A DNA stretch of 64,000 bases from Sphingomonas sp. SCN 67-18. Its GTDB lineage: Bacteria > Pseudomonadota > Alphaproteobacteria > Sphingomonadales > Sphingomonadaceae. Below the pieces are notes generated by a model. It saw only the letters and a list, made by a program, of their open reading frames with translations, was not told the origin of the DNA and ran no database searches. Below are positions 36,265 to 46,128 of the stretch, in pieces. Within the stretch, counting starts at the first letter, position 1. Each line of letters begins with the position of its first letter. The position numbers and the translations under genes are program-made. Where the stretch lies: assembly GCF_001724715.1 (NCBI RefSeq), contig NZ_MEFG01000018.1:1-64000 (forward strand), given 5' to 3'.

Positions 36265-36881
36265 GCGGCGCGCTCACCTTCTACACCAATCCCATGTCGC
36301 GCGGGCGGATCGCCCGGTGGATGCTGGAGGAAATCGGCCAGCCTTATCAAACCGTGCTGCTGGATTACGGCACGACCATGAAGGCGCCGGACTATCTGGC
36401 CGTCAACCCGATGGGCAAGGTGCCCGCCATCCGCCACGGCGATGTCGTCGTCACTGAATGCGCGGCGATCTGCGCCTATCTGGCGGATGCCTTTCCAGGG
36501 GCCGGCCTGGCCCCCGCCCCGGCCGATCGCGGCGACTATTATCGCTGGCTGTTCTTCGCCGCAGGGCCGGTGGAAGCGGCCGTCACCAACACCTCGCTGG
36601 GCGTCGAGACCCCGGCCGAAAAACAGGCGATGCTCGGCTATGGCAGCCTCACCGCCGTGCTCGACGCGCTGGAAGGCGCGGTCGCGGGCCGGGATTATGT
36701 CGCCGGGGATCGGTTCAGCGCGGCGGACGTCTATGTCGGCGCGCAGATCGGCTGGGGCATGATGTTCGGCACCGTGGAAAGGCGCCCGGCCTTTTCCGCC
36801 TATGTGGACCGGCTCCAGGCCCGCCCCGCCTTCGCCCGCGCCCGCGCGCTGGATGACGCGACGATGCCCCGGCAGGACTGA
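36261..36881 (+). CDS. glutathione S-transferase family protein
   Basis: 206 residues: a thioredoxin-fold N-terminal domain (LTFYTNPMSRGRIARWMLEE, cis-Pro region GKVPAIRHGDVVVTECAAIC) and a helical C-terminal domain (FSAADVYVGAQIGWGMMFG). Serine or threonine rather than cysteine lies at the expected catalytic position. Coupled to the dienelactone hydrolase by ATGA. The last 155 bp of coding sequence, with the stop and 16 further bases, are duplicated immediately downstream. Confidence 0.9.
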   Translation: MSGALTFYTNPMSRGRIARWMLEEIGQPYQTVLLDYGTTMKAPDYLAVNPMGKVPAIRHGDVVVTECAAICAYLADAFPGAGLAPAPADRGDYYRWLFFAAGPVEAAVTNTSLGVETPAEKQAMLGYGSLTAVLDALEGAVAGRDYVAGDRFSAADVYVGAQIGWGMMFGTVERRPAFSAYVDRLQARPAFARARALDDATMPRQD

Positions 36882-37070
36882 TCCCGCCCCCGCGGGCCGC
36901 CGTCTATGTCGGCGCGCAGATCGGCTGGGGCATGATGTTCGGCACCATGGAAAGGCGCCCGGCCTTTTCCGCCTATGTGGACCGGCTCCAGGCCCGTCCC
37001 GCCTTCGCCCGCGCCCGCGCGCTGGACGACGCGGCGATGCCCCGGCAGGACTGATCCCGCCCCCGCGGCC
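36725..37070 (+). repeat. 173-bp tandem duplication of the GST gene 3' end
   Basis: Positions 36725-36897 (GST tail, stop and 16 bases) recur at 36898-37070. By eye only about four substitutions separate the copies over the GST coding part, for example ACCGTGG against ACCATGG. The stop TGA at 36879-36881 recurs at 37052-37054. The copy has no start of its own and is a dead gene tail. The differences show two real copies rather than a single mis-assembled read. Confidence 0.92.
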
Positions 37071-37100
37071 CGCCAGCCCGAAACCATCCGGCAAAAGGAA

Positions 37101-37135
37101 AAGGCCCGGCGGATCGCTCCGCCGGGCCTTCCCGT
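37101..37135. terminator. bidirectional terminator between GST and the Bax-inhibitor gene
   Basis: AAGGCCCGGCGG (37101-37112) pairs with CCGCCGGGCCTT (37119-37130), a perfect 12-bp stem with a 6-base loop, followed by CCCGTTTTTC on the plus strand and preceded by an A-rich run for the minus strand. It lies in the convergent junction. Confidence 0.82.
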
Positions 37136-37158
37136 TTTTCAGTCCGCTGTCGCGCGGA

Positions 37159-37908
37159 TCAGCGGCGGTCGCCGATGAAGCGCAGCAGGAACAGGAACAG
37201 GTTGATGAAGTCGAGGTAGAGCGTCAGCGCGCCCATCACCACGGACTTGCCCATGAAGTCCGTGCCCTGCACGTGGAAATACATGCTCTTGATCTTCTGC
37301 GTGTCATAGGCGGTCAGGCCGGCGAACAGCAGCACGCCGATGGCCGAGATCGCCAGGTCCATCGCGGTCGATTTCATGAACATGTTGATGACCATCGCCA
37401 CCAGCAGGCCCACCACGCCCATGATCAGGAAGGTGCCCATGCCGGACAGGTCCTTCTTGGTCGTGTAACCCCACAGGCTCAGGCCGGCAAAGGCCGCGGC
37501 GGTGGCGAAAAAGGCCTGCGCGACCGATCCGCCGGTATAGACCAGCAGCACGGTGGACAGCGACGCGCCCATCAGCGCGGCATAGACCCAGAACAGCGCC
37601 TTGGCCGTGGTTTCCGAGATGCGGTTGATGCCGAAGCTCAGCCACATCACGATGCCCAGCGGCGCCAGCATGACGATCCACGGCACGATGCCGCCCTGCA
37701 TGAACAGCTGGCCGGCGATCGACTGCGCCGGCGTTTCGCCGCGCGAGAAGAGCAGCGCAATAATACCGGTCAACAACACGCCGGACGCCATGTAATTGTA
37801 AACCGAGAGCATGTAGGAACGCAGGCCGGCGTCGAACGCCGCGTCGCGCGTGCCGACCGACGACGGGCTCGCCGCAGCGGTCGTCCGGGGGTCAGTCCAG
37901 TTTGCCAT
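37159..37908 (-). CDS. Bax inhibitor-1 / YccA family membrane protein
   Basis: 249 residues with seven hydrophobic spans. FDAGLRSYMLSVYNYMASGV is the conserved opening, and the C-terminal ALTLYLDFINLFLFLLRF is the signature of the BI-1 family. Aspartates in TAYDTQKIK may form the calcium/proton pore seen in the bacterial homologue BsYetJ. ATG 37908 has AAGGAG 9 bases upstream. It is convergent with the GST gene across a strong terminator and the duplicated GST tail. Confidence 0.92.
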   Translation of the reverse strand: MANWTDPRTTAAASPSSVGTRDAAFDAGLRSYMLSVYNYMASGVLLTGIIALLFSRGETPAQSIAGQLFMQGGIVPWIVMLAPLGIVMWLSFGINRISETTAKALFWVYAALMGASLSTVLLVYTGGSVAQAFFATAAAFAGLSLWGYTTKKDLSGMGTFLIMGVVGLLVAMVINMFMKSTAMDLAISAIGVLLFAGLTAYDTQKIKSMYFHVQGTDFMGKSVVMGALTLYLDFINLFLFLLRFIGDRR

Positions 37909-38033
37909 CGTAATTTCGCTCCTTTGTCCCGACCATCGGGGCCGGATAGGCACAATATCGTGCGATCCACTGCATCTTTCAAGCAAAAGCGGTTGGCCTC
38001 GTCCGGCGGAATGCGGTTAAGCATGGCGGCACC

Positions 38034-38567
38034 ATGCACCGCCTCTTCGTCGCCATCGTTCCGCCCGCCCCGATCCGCCTGCTGCTGGCCCGGCACATGG
38101 GCGGCATCGTCGGCGCGCGCTGGCAGGATGATTCCCAGCTTCACATCACCTTGCGCTTCATCGGCGAGGTGGATCGCCACCGCGCCCGCGACGCGGCGGC
38201 GGGGCTGGGCGCGATCCACCACCCGCCCTTCCGGGTCGCGCTATCCGGGCTGGGGCAGTTCGATCGCAAGGGCCATATCGACACGCTCTGGGTCGGCATC
38301 GCCCCGCATGACGAGCTGGCCCGGCTGCACAACAAGGTGGATCAGGCGCTGGTCCGCATCGGCCTCGATCCGGAAACGCGGGCCTATCTGCCGCACATCA
38401 CCATCGCCCGCTTCGGCCGCGGCGTCGGCTCGCTGGCCGGGTTCATGGACCATATCGGCCCGGTCGAAAGCCCGGCCTTCGATGTCAGCCATTTCTGCCT
38501 GTTCGAAAGCCATCTCGGCCGCGACGGGCCGGTCTATGAAGTGATCGATCGCTACCCCCTCGCCTGA
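38034..38567 (+). CDS. thpR: RNA 2',3'-cyclic phosphodiesterase (ThpR, 2H family)
   Basis: 177 residues. Two catalytic HxT/S motifs are visible, LHITLRFIGEV and LPHITIARFG, as in 2'-5' RNA ligase-type 2H phosphoesterases that open 2',3'-cyclic RNA ends. The opening MHRLFVAIVPP is typical. The 3' end overlaps the convergent LMW phosphatase gene by 16 bp. Cytosolic; physiological substrate unknown. Confidence 0.9.
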   Translation: MHRLFVAIVPPAPIRLLLARHMGGIVGARWQDDSQLHITLRFIGEVDRHRARDAAAGLGAIHHPPFRVALSGLGQFDRKGHIDTLWVGIAPHDELARLHNKVDQALVRIGLDPETRAYLPHITIARFGRGVGSLAGFMDHIGPVESPAFDVSHFCLFESHLGRDGPVYEVIDRYPLA

Positions 38568-39022
38568 CCGATCCTCCGCGCCAGCCCCTCTGCACCGGCC
38601 GTCACCTCCGCCCATGTGACGTCGAATCCGGCCTCGTCGCCATAATAGGGATCCGCCACCGCCTGCCCCTCACGCCCCTCGACATGGTCGAGCAGCAGCG
38701 ACAAGGCGGCGCGGCTGCCCTCGGGTTGCATCGCCTTCAGGTCGGCCAGGTTCTTTGCGTCCAGCGCGATGATATGGTCGAAACGCCGGAAATCCTCGGC
38801 GCTCACCTGCCGGGCGCGATAGGTGGAGATATCCAGCCCGTTGCGGCTGGCGGTGGCCTGCGCGCGCACGTCTGGCGCGTGGCCCAGATGCCAGTCCCCC
38901 GTGCCGGCCGAATCGATCTCCACGTCCAGGCCGGTCCGCCCCGCCTCCTGCCGGAACGCGGCCTCGGCCAGCGGCGAACGGCAGATATTGCCCAGGCACA
39001 CGAACAGCACGGATAGGGTCAT
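38552..39022 (-). CDS. low-molecular-weight protein tyrosine phosphatase
   Basis: 156 residues. The CX5R loop VCLGNICRSPLAEA (C9, R15) and the general acid in VADPYYGDE are intact, defining the LMW-PTP family. AAGGAG lies 7 bases before ATG 39022; the frame continues upstream into an unrelated antisense stretch. Such enzymes often act on tyrosine kinases of exopolysaccharide export, but no such kinase is nearby; WecB and UDP-glucose dehydrogenase are a few kb away. Overlaps thpR tail to tail. Confidence 0.9.
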   Translation of the reverse strand: MTLSVLFVCLGNICRSPLAEAAFRQEAGRTGLDVEIDSAGTGDWHLGHAPDVRAQATASRNGLDISTYRARQVSAEDFRRFDHIIALDAKNLADLKAMQPEGSRAALSLLLDHVEGREGQAVADPYYGDEAGFDVTWAEVTAGAEGLARRIGQARG

Positions 39023-39091
39023 CACGAAACTCCTTTGCCTGTCCGATGAACGCTGTAGTGTCCAAGGGCAAGCTTCAGGGGAGCCGGGCGG

Positions 39092-40687
39092 GTGAAAGAC
39101 AGAGCCTATCGATATTATGTGCTTGGCCTGCTGATGGTCATCTACGCCTTCAACTTCCTGGACCGGCAGGTCATCACCATCCTCGCGCCCTCGCTGAAGG
39201 CCGATCTCGGCCTCACCGACGCGCAGCTCGGCCTGCTGTTCGGCACCGCATTCGCCCTGTTCTACGCCCTGTTCGGCATCCCCCTCGCCAAGCTGGCGGA
39301 CGGATGGAATCGGGTGAAGACCATCTCCATCGGCCTCAGCGTCTGGTCGGCGATGACTGCGGTCAGCGGATTCGCCACCAATTTCGCGCAACTGGGCGGC
39401 GCGCGCATCGGCGTCGGCGTGGGAGAAGCCAGCGCCTCGCCCGCCGCCTACTCCCTGCTGCAGGATTATTTCCCCAAGGAGAAGCGCGCCACCGCGCTCG
39501 CCTTCTATTCCAGCGGCATCTACATCGGGGTCGGCGCATCGCTGATCTTCGGCGGCGCGGTGATCGCCTATTGGGACACGCATTTCACGCCCGCCACCCA
39601 ACCCTTCGGCATCGCCGGATGGCAGGCCACCTTCCTCGCCTTCGGCATTCCCGGCCTGCTGCTCGCGCTGCTGATGTGGCTGACGGTGCGGGAGCCCGCG
39701 CGCGGTGCGGTAGACGGGCTCACCAGCCCCGGCGATCCCCATCCCTTCCGTTCGGTCGCGCGGGAATTCGCCGCCATGTTCCCGCCCTTCTCCATGATCG
39801 CGCTGGCCCGCGCGCCGCTCAAGACGCCATTTGTCCGCAATCTCGCCGCCTTTGCGCTGATCGCGGTCGTGACGGTGCTGGTCATCGGCTGGACGGACAG
39901 CCTGCTCCCCCCTGCCCGCCGCTCACCCATCGCCACGCTGGGCGGCCTCGTCATCACCAGCAACGTCATCCAGTGGACCGCCATCGGGATCGGCGCCTAT
40001 TGCAGCTACAGCTGGCTGCAATCCATCCGGATGAGGGACCGGCCAACGGTGACGCTGATCGGCACCGGAACCTTTGCGGCGCTCTCCGTCGCGGGCGGGC
40101 TGATGTCCTTCGCCAGCTACGGCCTGTCGCCCTTCGTCTATCTTTATGCCGTCAACACCTTCGGCGTCGGACCGGAAGCGGGCTACACGCTGGGCTGGAT
40201 CCTCGCCATCGCGGGCGGCCTCGGCACGGTCGCCGGCGGCATGGTGTCGGATCGGGTGAAGCTCATCCACCCCGCCGGGCGGCTCTATGTCGTCATCGCC
40301 GCCGCCGCGGTCAGCGGCGTGCTGCTCTATATCCAGCTGCACACGCCCAGCCTCACCCTGTTCTACGCGCTGCTCGGCCTGTCCAACTTCCTGCAGATCA
40401 TGTGGCTCGGCCCGGTCGCCGCCAGCTGCCAGGATCTCGTCCTGCCGCGGATGCGCGGCGCGGCGACGGCGGTTTTCTTCCTCGGTGTCAACATCATCGG
40501 CCTTGGCCTTGGCCCCTATATCGTCGGCCTGGTCAGCGACGTGACGCAGGACCTGCGCTTCGCGATGCTGTCGGTGCTGTTCGTGCTGCCGGTCACGCTC
40601 ACCCTGTTCGCGCTGGCCAGCCGCAAGCTGCCCGCCCTCGAAGCGAGCGTCACGGAACGCGCCCGCGCGGCGGGAGAACCGATCTAG
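39092..40687 (+). CDS. MFS transporter, spinster-like
   Basis: 531 residues from GTG with GGGGAG upstream. There are about 12 spans; YAFNFLDRQVITILAPSLKADLGLTDAQLG is the hallmark first span and loop of the spinster-like group, here quoted only in part as FNFLDRQVITILAPSLKADL. GIPLAKLADGWNR is the MFS loop and RIGVGVGEASASPAAYSLL the TM4-5 motif. There is a long central insert (about 215-300). Substrate unknown. Monocistronic, divergent from the phosphatase. Confidence 0.88.
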   Translation: MKDRAYRYYVLGLLMVIYAFNFLDRQVITILAPSLKADLGLTDAQLGLLFGTAFALFYALFGIPLAKLADGWNRVKTISIGLSVWSAMTAVSGFATNFAQLGGARIGVGVGEASASPAAYSLLQDYFPKEKRATALAFYSSGIYIGVGASLIFGGAVIAYWDTHFTPATQPFGIAGWQATFLAFGIPGLLLALLMWLTVREPARGAVDGLTSPGDPHPFRSVAREFAAMFPPFSMIALARAPLKTPFVRNLAAFALIAVVTVLVIGWTDSLLPPARRSPIATLGGLVITSNVIQWTAIGIGAYCSYSWLQSIRMRDRPTVTLIGTGTFAALSVAGGLMSFASYGLSPFVYLYAVNTFGVGPEAGYTLGWILAIAGGLGTVAGGMVSDRVKLIHPAGRLYVVIAAAAVSGVLLYIQLHTPSLTLFYALLGLSNFLQIMWLGPVAASCQDLVLPRMRGAATAVFFLGVNIIGLGLGPYIVGLVSDVTQDLRFAMLSVLFVLPVTLTLFALASRKLPALEASVTERARAAGEPI

Positions 40688-40704
40688 CGCAGGCGGTCCC
40701 GGCT

Positions 40705-41298
40705 TCAGGCGGCGCTGAACACCCCGCAGGCGATCCGGTCGCCGCTGGCGCCGGTCGGGTCGGTTTTCAGGTCATCCGGCTTGTCGTGGATCACCATCGC
40801 CGCCCCGTCGCCGTCCAGCAGCGCCTCCGCTCCGCCGGAAAGGGCGGCGTTCGGGATGGTAAAGGTCAGCGTGCCCGCGCCATTTGCCGCGACGACCAGA
40901 TTGGGCAGGTCGCCCGCATGCTGGCCGTCCGGGCTCTCGCTGCCATGCTTGCGGCCCGCCGGGTTCCAGTGCGCGCCCGCACTCTCGAATTTCGGCCCTT
41001 CGCACTTGCCGGTCATGTGGATGTGGATGCCGTGCGTGCCCGCCGGCAGGGCGATGCCGTTGACGGCGATCAGCAACCCGTCAGGCGTCTCCGTGGCGGT
41101 CGCGTCGCCCACCGACTTGCCGTCCGCCATGCTCAGCGCGGCTCGCGCCATCGCCGGCGCCGCGCCGTCCAGACTATCGGTCACGCCGGCATTGTTCTGC
41201 GCGACCTCGGTCGTGGGGGGCGCGGTTTCCGCCTTCTGGTTGCAGGCGGCCAGGGCGATGAGCGGCAGGGCCAGCGCAGCGGACGAGCAAAAACGCAT
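40705..41298 (-). CDS. sodC: Cu/Zn superoxide dismutase (SodC), lipoprotein
   Basis: 197 residues with a lipoprotein signal (ALALPLIALAAC, lipidated C19). The copper/zinc ligands are visible: GIHIHMTGKC, AHWNP, KHGSESPDGQHAGDLPN and VIHDKPDD; the disulfide partner is in RIACGVFSAA. The middle linker is Ala-rich. It dismutates superoxide in the periplasm, tethered to a membrane. AGGAGA 8 bases before ATG 41298 sets the start. Divergent from wecB, convergent with the MFS gene. Confidence 0.92.
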   Translation of the reverse strand: MRFCSSAALALPLIALAACNQKAETAPPTTEVAQNNAGVTDSLDGAAPAMARAALSMADGKSVGDATATETPDGLLIAVNGIALPAGTHGIHIHMTGKCEGPKFESAGAHWNPAGRKHGSESPDGQHAGDLPNLVVAANGAGTLTFTIPNAALSGGAEALLDGDGAAMVIHDKPDDLKTDPTGASGDRIACGVFSAA

Positions 41299-41442
41299 CG
41301 GACGTCTCCTGTGAAATGACGCGATACCAACGCCCGCCGGGCCGCTGGGTTCAATCCACGCGCAATTCGGCAGAAGAATTGCATCCAATCGCTTGATAAA
41401 GCTTATTTATTGTGACCGATTGGTTTCCGGGGAGCACGGGAC

Positions 41443-42579
41443 ATGGCGGCGGCAAAATTGCTCGCAATATTCGGCACGCGGCCGGAAGCGATCAAGCTGC
41501 TTCCAGTCGTCACCGCCCTCCGCGCGCATCCGGGCATCGAAACCCGCCTGTGCGCCACCGCCCAGCACCGCGCCCTGCTGGATCAGGTACTGGCGATGGG
41601 CGGCATCAGGCCGGATATCGATCTGGACCTGATGCGCCCCGGCCAGCCGCTCGGCACCCTCGCCGCACGGCTTGCGCTGGAACTGGACAAGGTTCTGGAG
41701 CGGGAGCAGCCGGACCGGGTGATGGTGCAGGGCGATACCGCCACCGCCATGGCCGCCGCGCTGTGCGCCTATCACCGCCGCATCCCGGTGTCGCATGTCG
41801 AGGCCGGCCTGCGCAGCGGCAACCTTCACCAACCCTGGCCGGAAGAGGGCAATCGCCGGATCATCTCGATCGTCGCCGATCAGCATTTCGCGCCGACCCC
41901 AAAGGCCGCGGAAACGCTGCTTGGCGAAGGGGTCGATCCGTCCGCCGTCCACATCACCGGCAATACGGTGGTGGACGCGCTCCACGCCATGCAGGCCCGC
42001 CTCGCCGTCGATCCCGCCATGGCCCAGGGGCTCGACGCGCTCGCCGCCCGCTTCTCCGACAGGCGGATTATCCTCGTCACCGCCCATCGCCGCGAGAATC
42101 TCGACGCCATGGGCCGGATCGCAGACGCCCTCCGCGCACTGGCGGCGCGGCGCGACAGCGCCCTCGTCCTGCCCGCCCATCCCAATCCGCGCGCCGGCGC
42201 CGTGTTGAAGGCGCGGCTCGCCGGCCTGTCTAACGTCGCGCTGGTCGAGCCGCTCGATTACCCCCATTTCGTCCGCCTGCTCGCGCTCTCCCACCTCGTC
42301 CTCACCGATAGCGGCGGCATCCAGGAAGAAGCCCCCGCACTGGGCAAGCCGGTGCTGATCATGCGCGAAACGACGGAGCGACCGGAAGGGGTGGAGGCCG
42401 GCACCGCCCGGCTGGTCGGCACGAACCCGCACAGCATCGTCGCCGAAACCGCCCGCCTGCTGGACGATCCCCATGCCCATGCGGCGATGGCGCAGGCGCA
42501 CAGCCCCTTTGGCGACGGCCACGCCGCACCGCGCATCGCCGCGCTCGTCGCCCGCGCGATGAGCGCCGCGCTGGTTTAG
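41443..42579 (+). CDS. wecB: UDP-N-acetylglucosamine 2-epimerase (non-hydrolysing)
   Basis: 378 residues. AIFGTRPEAIKLLPVVTAL, VQGDTATAMAAAL, SHVEAGLRSGNLHQPWPEEGNRR and TAHRRENLDAMGRI are WecB signatures with the catalytic Asp/Glu/His residues, and LTDSGGIQEEAPALGKPVL completes the UDP site. It makes UDP-ManNAc for surface polysaccharide. ugd lies 0.8 kb downstream on the opposite strand, so surface-sugar genes cluster loosely. GGGGAGCA precedes ATG 41443. Confidence 0.93.
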   Translation: MAAAKLLAIFGTRPEAIKLLPVVTALRAHPGIETRLCATAQHRALLDQVLAMGGIRPDIDLDLMRPGQPLGTLAARLALELDKVLEREQPDRVMVQGDTATAMAAALCAYHRRIPVSHVEAGLRSGNLHQPWPEEGNRRIISIVADQHFAPTPKAAETLLGEGVDPSAVHITGNTVVDALHAMQARLAVDPAMAQGLDALAARFSDRRIILVTAHRRENLDAMGRIADALRALAARRDSALVLPAHPNPRAGAVLKARLAGLSNVALVEPLDYPHFVRLLALSHLVLTDSGGIQEEAPALGKPVLIMRETTERPEGVEAGTARLVGTNPHSIVAETARLLDDPHAHAAMAQAHSPFGDGHAAPRIAALVARAMSAALV

Positions 42580-42671
42580 CGGGAATTAAGGAATTTACGC
42601 CAATGACGCAGGCTTGAGGCGTTTCGGTCGACGGGCAGTTCCGGCGCGCTGTCATGACCGGGAGAGATTGA

Positions 42672-43115
42672 TTGAGCCGAACTGCCAACCTGCGCCGCCA
42701 GCATGACGCCGCCATCCAATTGTCGGACGAGATCCTGTCGCTCTCGAACGCGGCGGACGGCCCGGCCAATGCCGCGCGGATCGCCATGACGCTGGCGAAG
42801 CTCACCGGCGTGCTGCGCATCCACTTCGCGCAGGAAGACCGGGTCATCTATCCCTATATGCTGCAATCCGCGGATCGCGCGGCGGCGCGGGTCGCGCTCG
42901 CCTTCCAGTCGGAAATGGGCGCGCTCAGCCCGCGCTTTCAGGATTATGCGCAACGCTGGTCGACGGCACGGGCGATCGCCGCCGGCTTCATCGATTTCCG
43001 CAGCGAGAGCAAATGGCTACTCAGCGCGCTGGTCCACCGCATCCGGCGCGAGGATGCAGAACTCTACCCGCTGGCCGACGCGATGCAGCCGGCGGACGTT
43101 CGCCGCGCCGGCTGA
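42672..43115 (+). CDS. hemerythrin HHE-domain protein
   Basis: 147 residues from a TTG start with GGGAGAG upstream. Helical bundle with iron-ligand candidates in LRRQHDAAIQLSDEI (first His), VLRIHFAQEDRVIYPYML (His/Glu) and, weaker, LVHRIRREDAELYPLAD near the C-terminus. HHE proteins bind a di-iron centre and sense or carry O2 or NO. Its last 21 bases (encoding DVRRAG plus stop) are repeated twice more downstream as part of the amplified junction with ugd. Confidence 0.8.
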   Translation: MSRTANLRRQHDAAIQLSDEILSLSNAADGPANAARIAMTLAKLTGVLRIHFAQEDRVIYPYMLQSADRAAARVALAFQSEMGALSPRFQDYAQRWSTARAIAAGFIDFRSESKWLLSALVHRIRREDAELYPLADAMQPADVRRAG

Positions 43116-43464
43116 ACGCGCGAACGCAAGCGGCATCCAGCACCGGCGGGCACGCACCGACCAATATCAAGACAGATCAGGCCAACCCGCCCCACCTCAA
43201 CGGAATTACAGACGTGGCGCAGGTGGACACCCGTCATGCCGGCTGAAAGCAGCTTCAGGCGCCGGCGGGCGCGCCCCGGCCAATACCGTGATAGATCAGG
43301 CCGGATCGCTCCACCTCAGCGGACTTACAGACGTTGCGCACACGGACATCCGCCGCGCCGGTTGAAAGCGGCTTCAGGCGCCGGCGGGCGCGCCCCGGCC
43401 AATGCCATGATAGATCAGGCCCGCCCGCTCCACCTCGACCGGGTTGTAGACGTTGCGCAGGTCG
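43095..43464. repeat. amplified convergent-gene junction, three units of 119-131 bp
   Basis: Three head-to-tail units: 43095-43225, 43226-43344 and 43345-43464. Each begins with a version of the hemerythrin tail (GAC...GCCGG.TGA, stops at 43113, 43244 and 43363) and continues with a version of the ugd 3' end in antisense. The rightmost unit runs into the real ugd gene. The middle copy, read on the minus strand, still gives EVERSGLIYHGIGRGAPAGA and a stop, almost the ugd tail. Identity between neighbours is about 85% by eye; the first unit has a 12-bp insertion. Confidence 0.9.
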
Positions 43465-44693
43465 ATCAGCAGCTTGCCGCGCATGGCGGCGGCCAGCTTG
43501 CGCGGGTCAAGCGCGCGAAACACATCCCATTCCGTCACCAGCACCACTGCATCCGCGCCCTCGACGGCCGCCTGCGCGCTGGCGCGGTAATCGATGCCGT
43601 CCAGCATCGCCTTCGCCGTTTCCATCCCTTCCGGGTCGAACGCACGGATGTCCGCCCCGGCCTCGGCCAGCACGGGCACGATCGACAGCGAGGGCGCATC
43701 GCGCATGTCATCGGTATTGGGCTTGAAGGTCAGCCCCAGCAGCGCGATCCGCTTGCCCTTCACGTCACCGCCCATCGCGGCGATGATCTTGTGCCCCATC
43801 GCCACCTTGCGCCGGTCATTGGCGTCCACGGTCGCGCTGACGATGCTCAGCGGGCTGTCATGCTCCTCCGCCGTGCGCAACAGCGCCAGCGTATCCTTGG
43901 GAAAACAGGATCCGCCATAGCCCGGCCCGGCGTGCAGGAATTTGCTGCCGATCCGGTTGTCCAGCCCGATCCCGCGCGACACGTCCTTCACGTCGGCGCC
44001 CACCTTCTCGCTCAGGTCGGCCAGCTCGTTGATGAAGGTGATTTTCGCCGCCAGGAACGCATTGGCGGCATATTTGATCAGCTCGGCCGTCCGCCGCCCG
44101 GTGAACAGGATCGGTGAATTGTTGAGGTAGAGCGGACGGTAAATCTCCCGCATCACATCCTGCGCTGCGCTGTCGTCCGTGCCGATGACGATGCGGTCCG
44201 GCCGCTTGAAATCGCCGATGGCCGCGCCTTCGCGCAGGAATTCGGGGTTCGAGACGACGGCGAACTCGGCGTTCGCATTGGTCTCGCGCAAGATCGCTTC
44301 CACCTTGTCGCCCGTGCCCACCGGCACGGTCGATTTGGTGACGACCACCGTCTTGCCGGTCGCGGCGGCGGCAATTTCGCGCGACGCATCGAAGACGAAG
44401 GTCAGGTCGGCATGGCCGTCACCCCGGCGCGAAGGCGTGCCGACGGCAATGAACACCGCATCGGCGCCCGCCACGCCCGCAGCCAGATCTGTGGTGAAGG
44501 ACAGTCGCCCCGCCTCGACATTGGCCGCGACCAGATCAGCCAGGCCCGGCTCGTAGATCGGCATCCGCCCGGCCTCGAGCGCGGCGATCTTCGCCGCATC
44601 CTTGTCCACGCACACCACATCATGGCCGAAATCGGCGAAACAGGCACCAGACACCAGGCCAACATAGCCCGATCCGATCATCGTAATCTTCAT
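43374..44693 (-). CDS. ugd: UDP-glucose 6-dehydrogenase
   Basis: 439 residues. The NAD-binding MKITMIGSGYVGLVSGACFA, KSTVPVGT, the catalytic-cysteine loop GPGYGGSCFPKDT, AANAFLAAKITFINE and GLTFKPNTDDMRDAPS are all present. It oxidises UDP-glucose to UDP-glucuronate for capsule or exopolysaccharide. Its 3' end ran within 8 bp of the hemerythrin gene's stop before amplification of the junction. It is preceded by an OmpA gene whose terminator separates the two. Confidence 0.95.
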   Translation of the reverse strand: MKITMIGSGYVGLVSGACFADFGHDVVCVDKDAAKIAALEAGRMPIYEPGLADLVAANVEAGRLSFTTDLAAGVAGADAVFIAVGTPSRRGDGHADLTFVFDASREIAAAATGKTVVVTKSTVPVGTGDKVEAILRETNANAEFAVVSNPEFLREGAAIGDFKRPDRIVIGTDDSAAQDVMREIYRPLYLNNSPILFTGRRTAELIKYAANAFLAAKITFINELADLSEKVGADVKDVSRGIGLDNRIGSKFLHAGPGYGGSCFPKDTLALLRTAEEHDSPLSIVSATVDANDRRKVAMGHKIIAAMGGDVKGKRIALLGLTFKPNTDDMRDAPSLSIVPVLAEAGADIRAFDPEGMETAKAMLDGIDYRASAQAAVEGADAVVLVTEWDVFRALDPRKLAAAMRGKLLIDLRNVYNPVEVERAGLIYHGIGRGAPAGA

Positions 44694-44790
44694 GGATCAT
44701 CCTTCGTCCGCTGCGTCGTCGTTAGCGGCGGCGGCCAGTCAATGCCACAGCAAAGCATGGTTAGATGACGAACCGATGTCGTCGAGAGAC

Positions 44791-44823
44791 AAAAAAGGGA
44801 GCCGGCCATGAAGACCGGCTCCC
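44791..44823 (-). terminator. terminator of the OmpA gene
   Basis: GGGAGCCGG (44797-44805) pairs with CCGGCTCCC (44815-44823); on the minus strand six T follow (44796-44791). It lies 24 bp after the OmpA stop. Confidence 0.88.
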
Positions 44824-44846
44824 GATTTCTTCGACAAAGTTCGCGC

Positions 44847-45971
<1,125 letters not shown>

Positions 45972-46128
45972 AACAAATCCCCTTTCTACAATGTCACCAA
46001 GGACAGCGCTAACTCCCTAACTGTCGGTTGGTTTCCGCGCAAGCTTGCAATTCGCCTAACTGTTGCCAATTTGCCGCACTTCACCGCCCTTTATTCATCC
46101 ATTTCAGTTTGGATGGTTAAGCATATGC

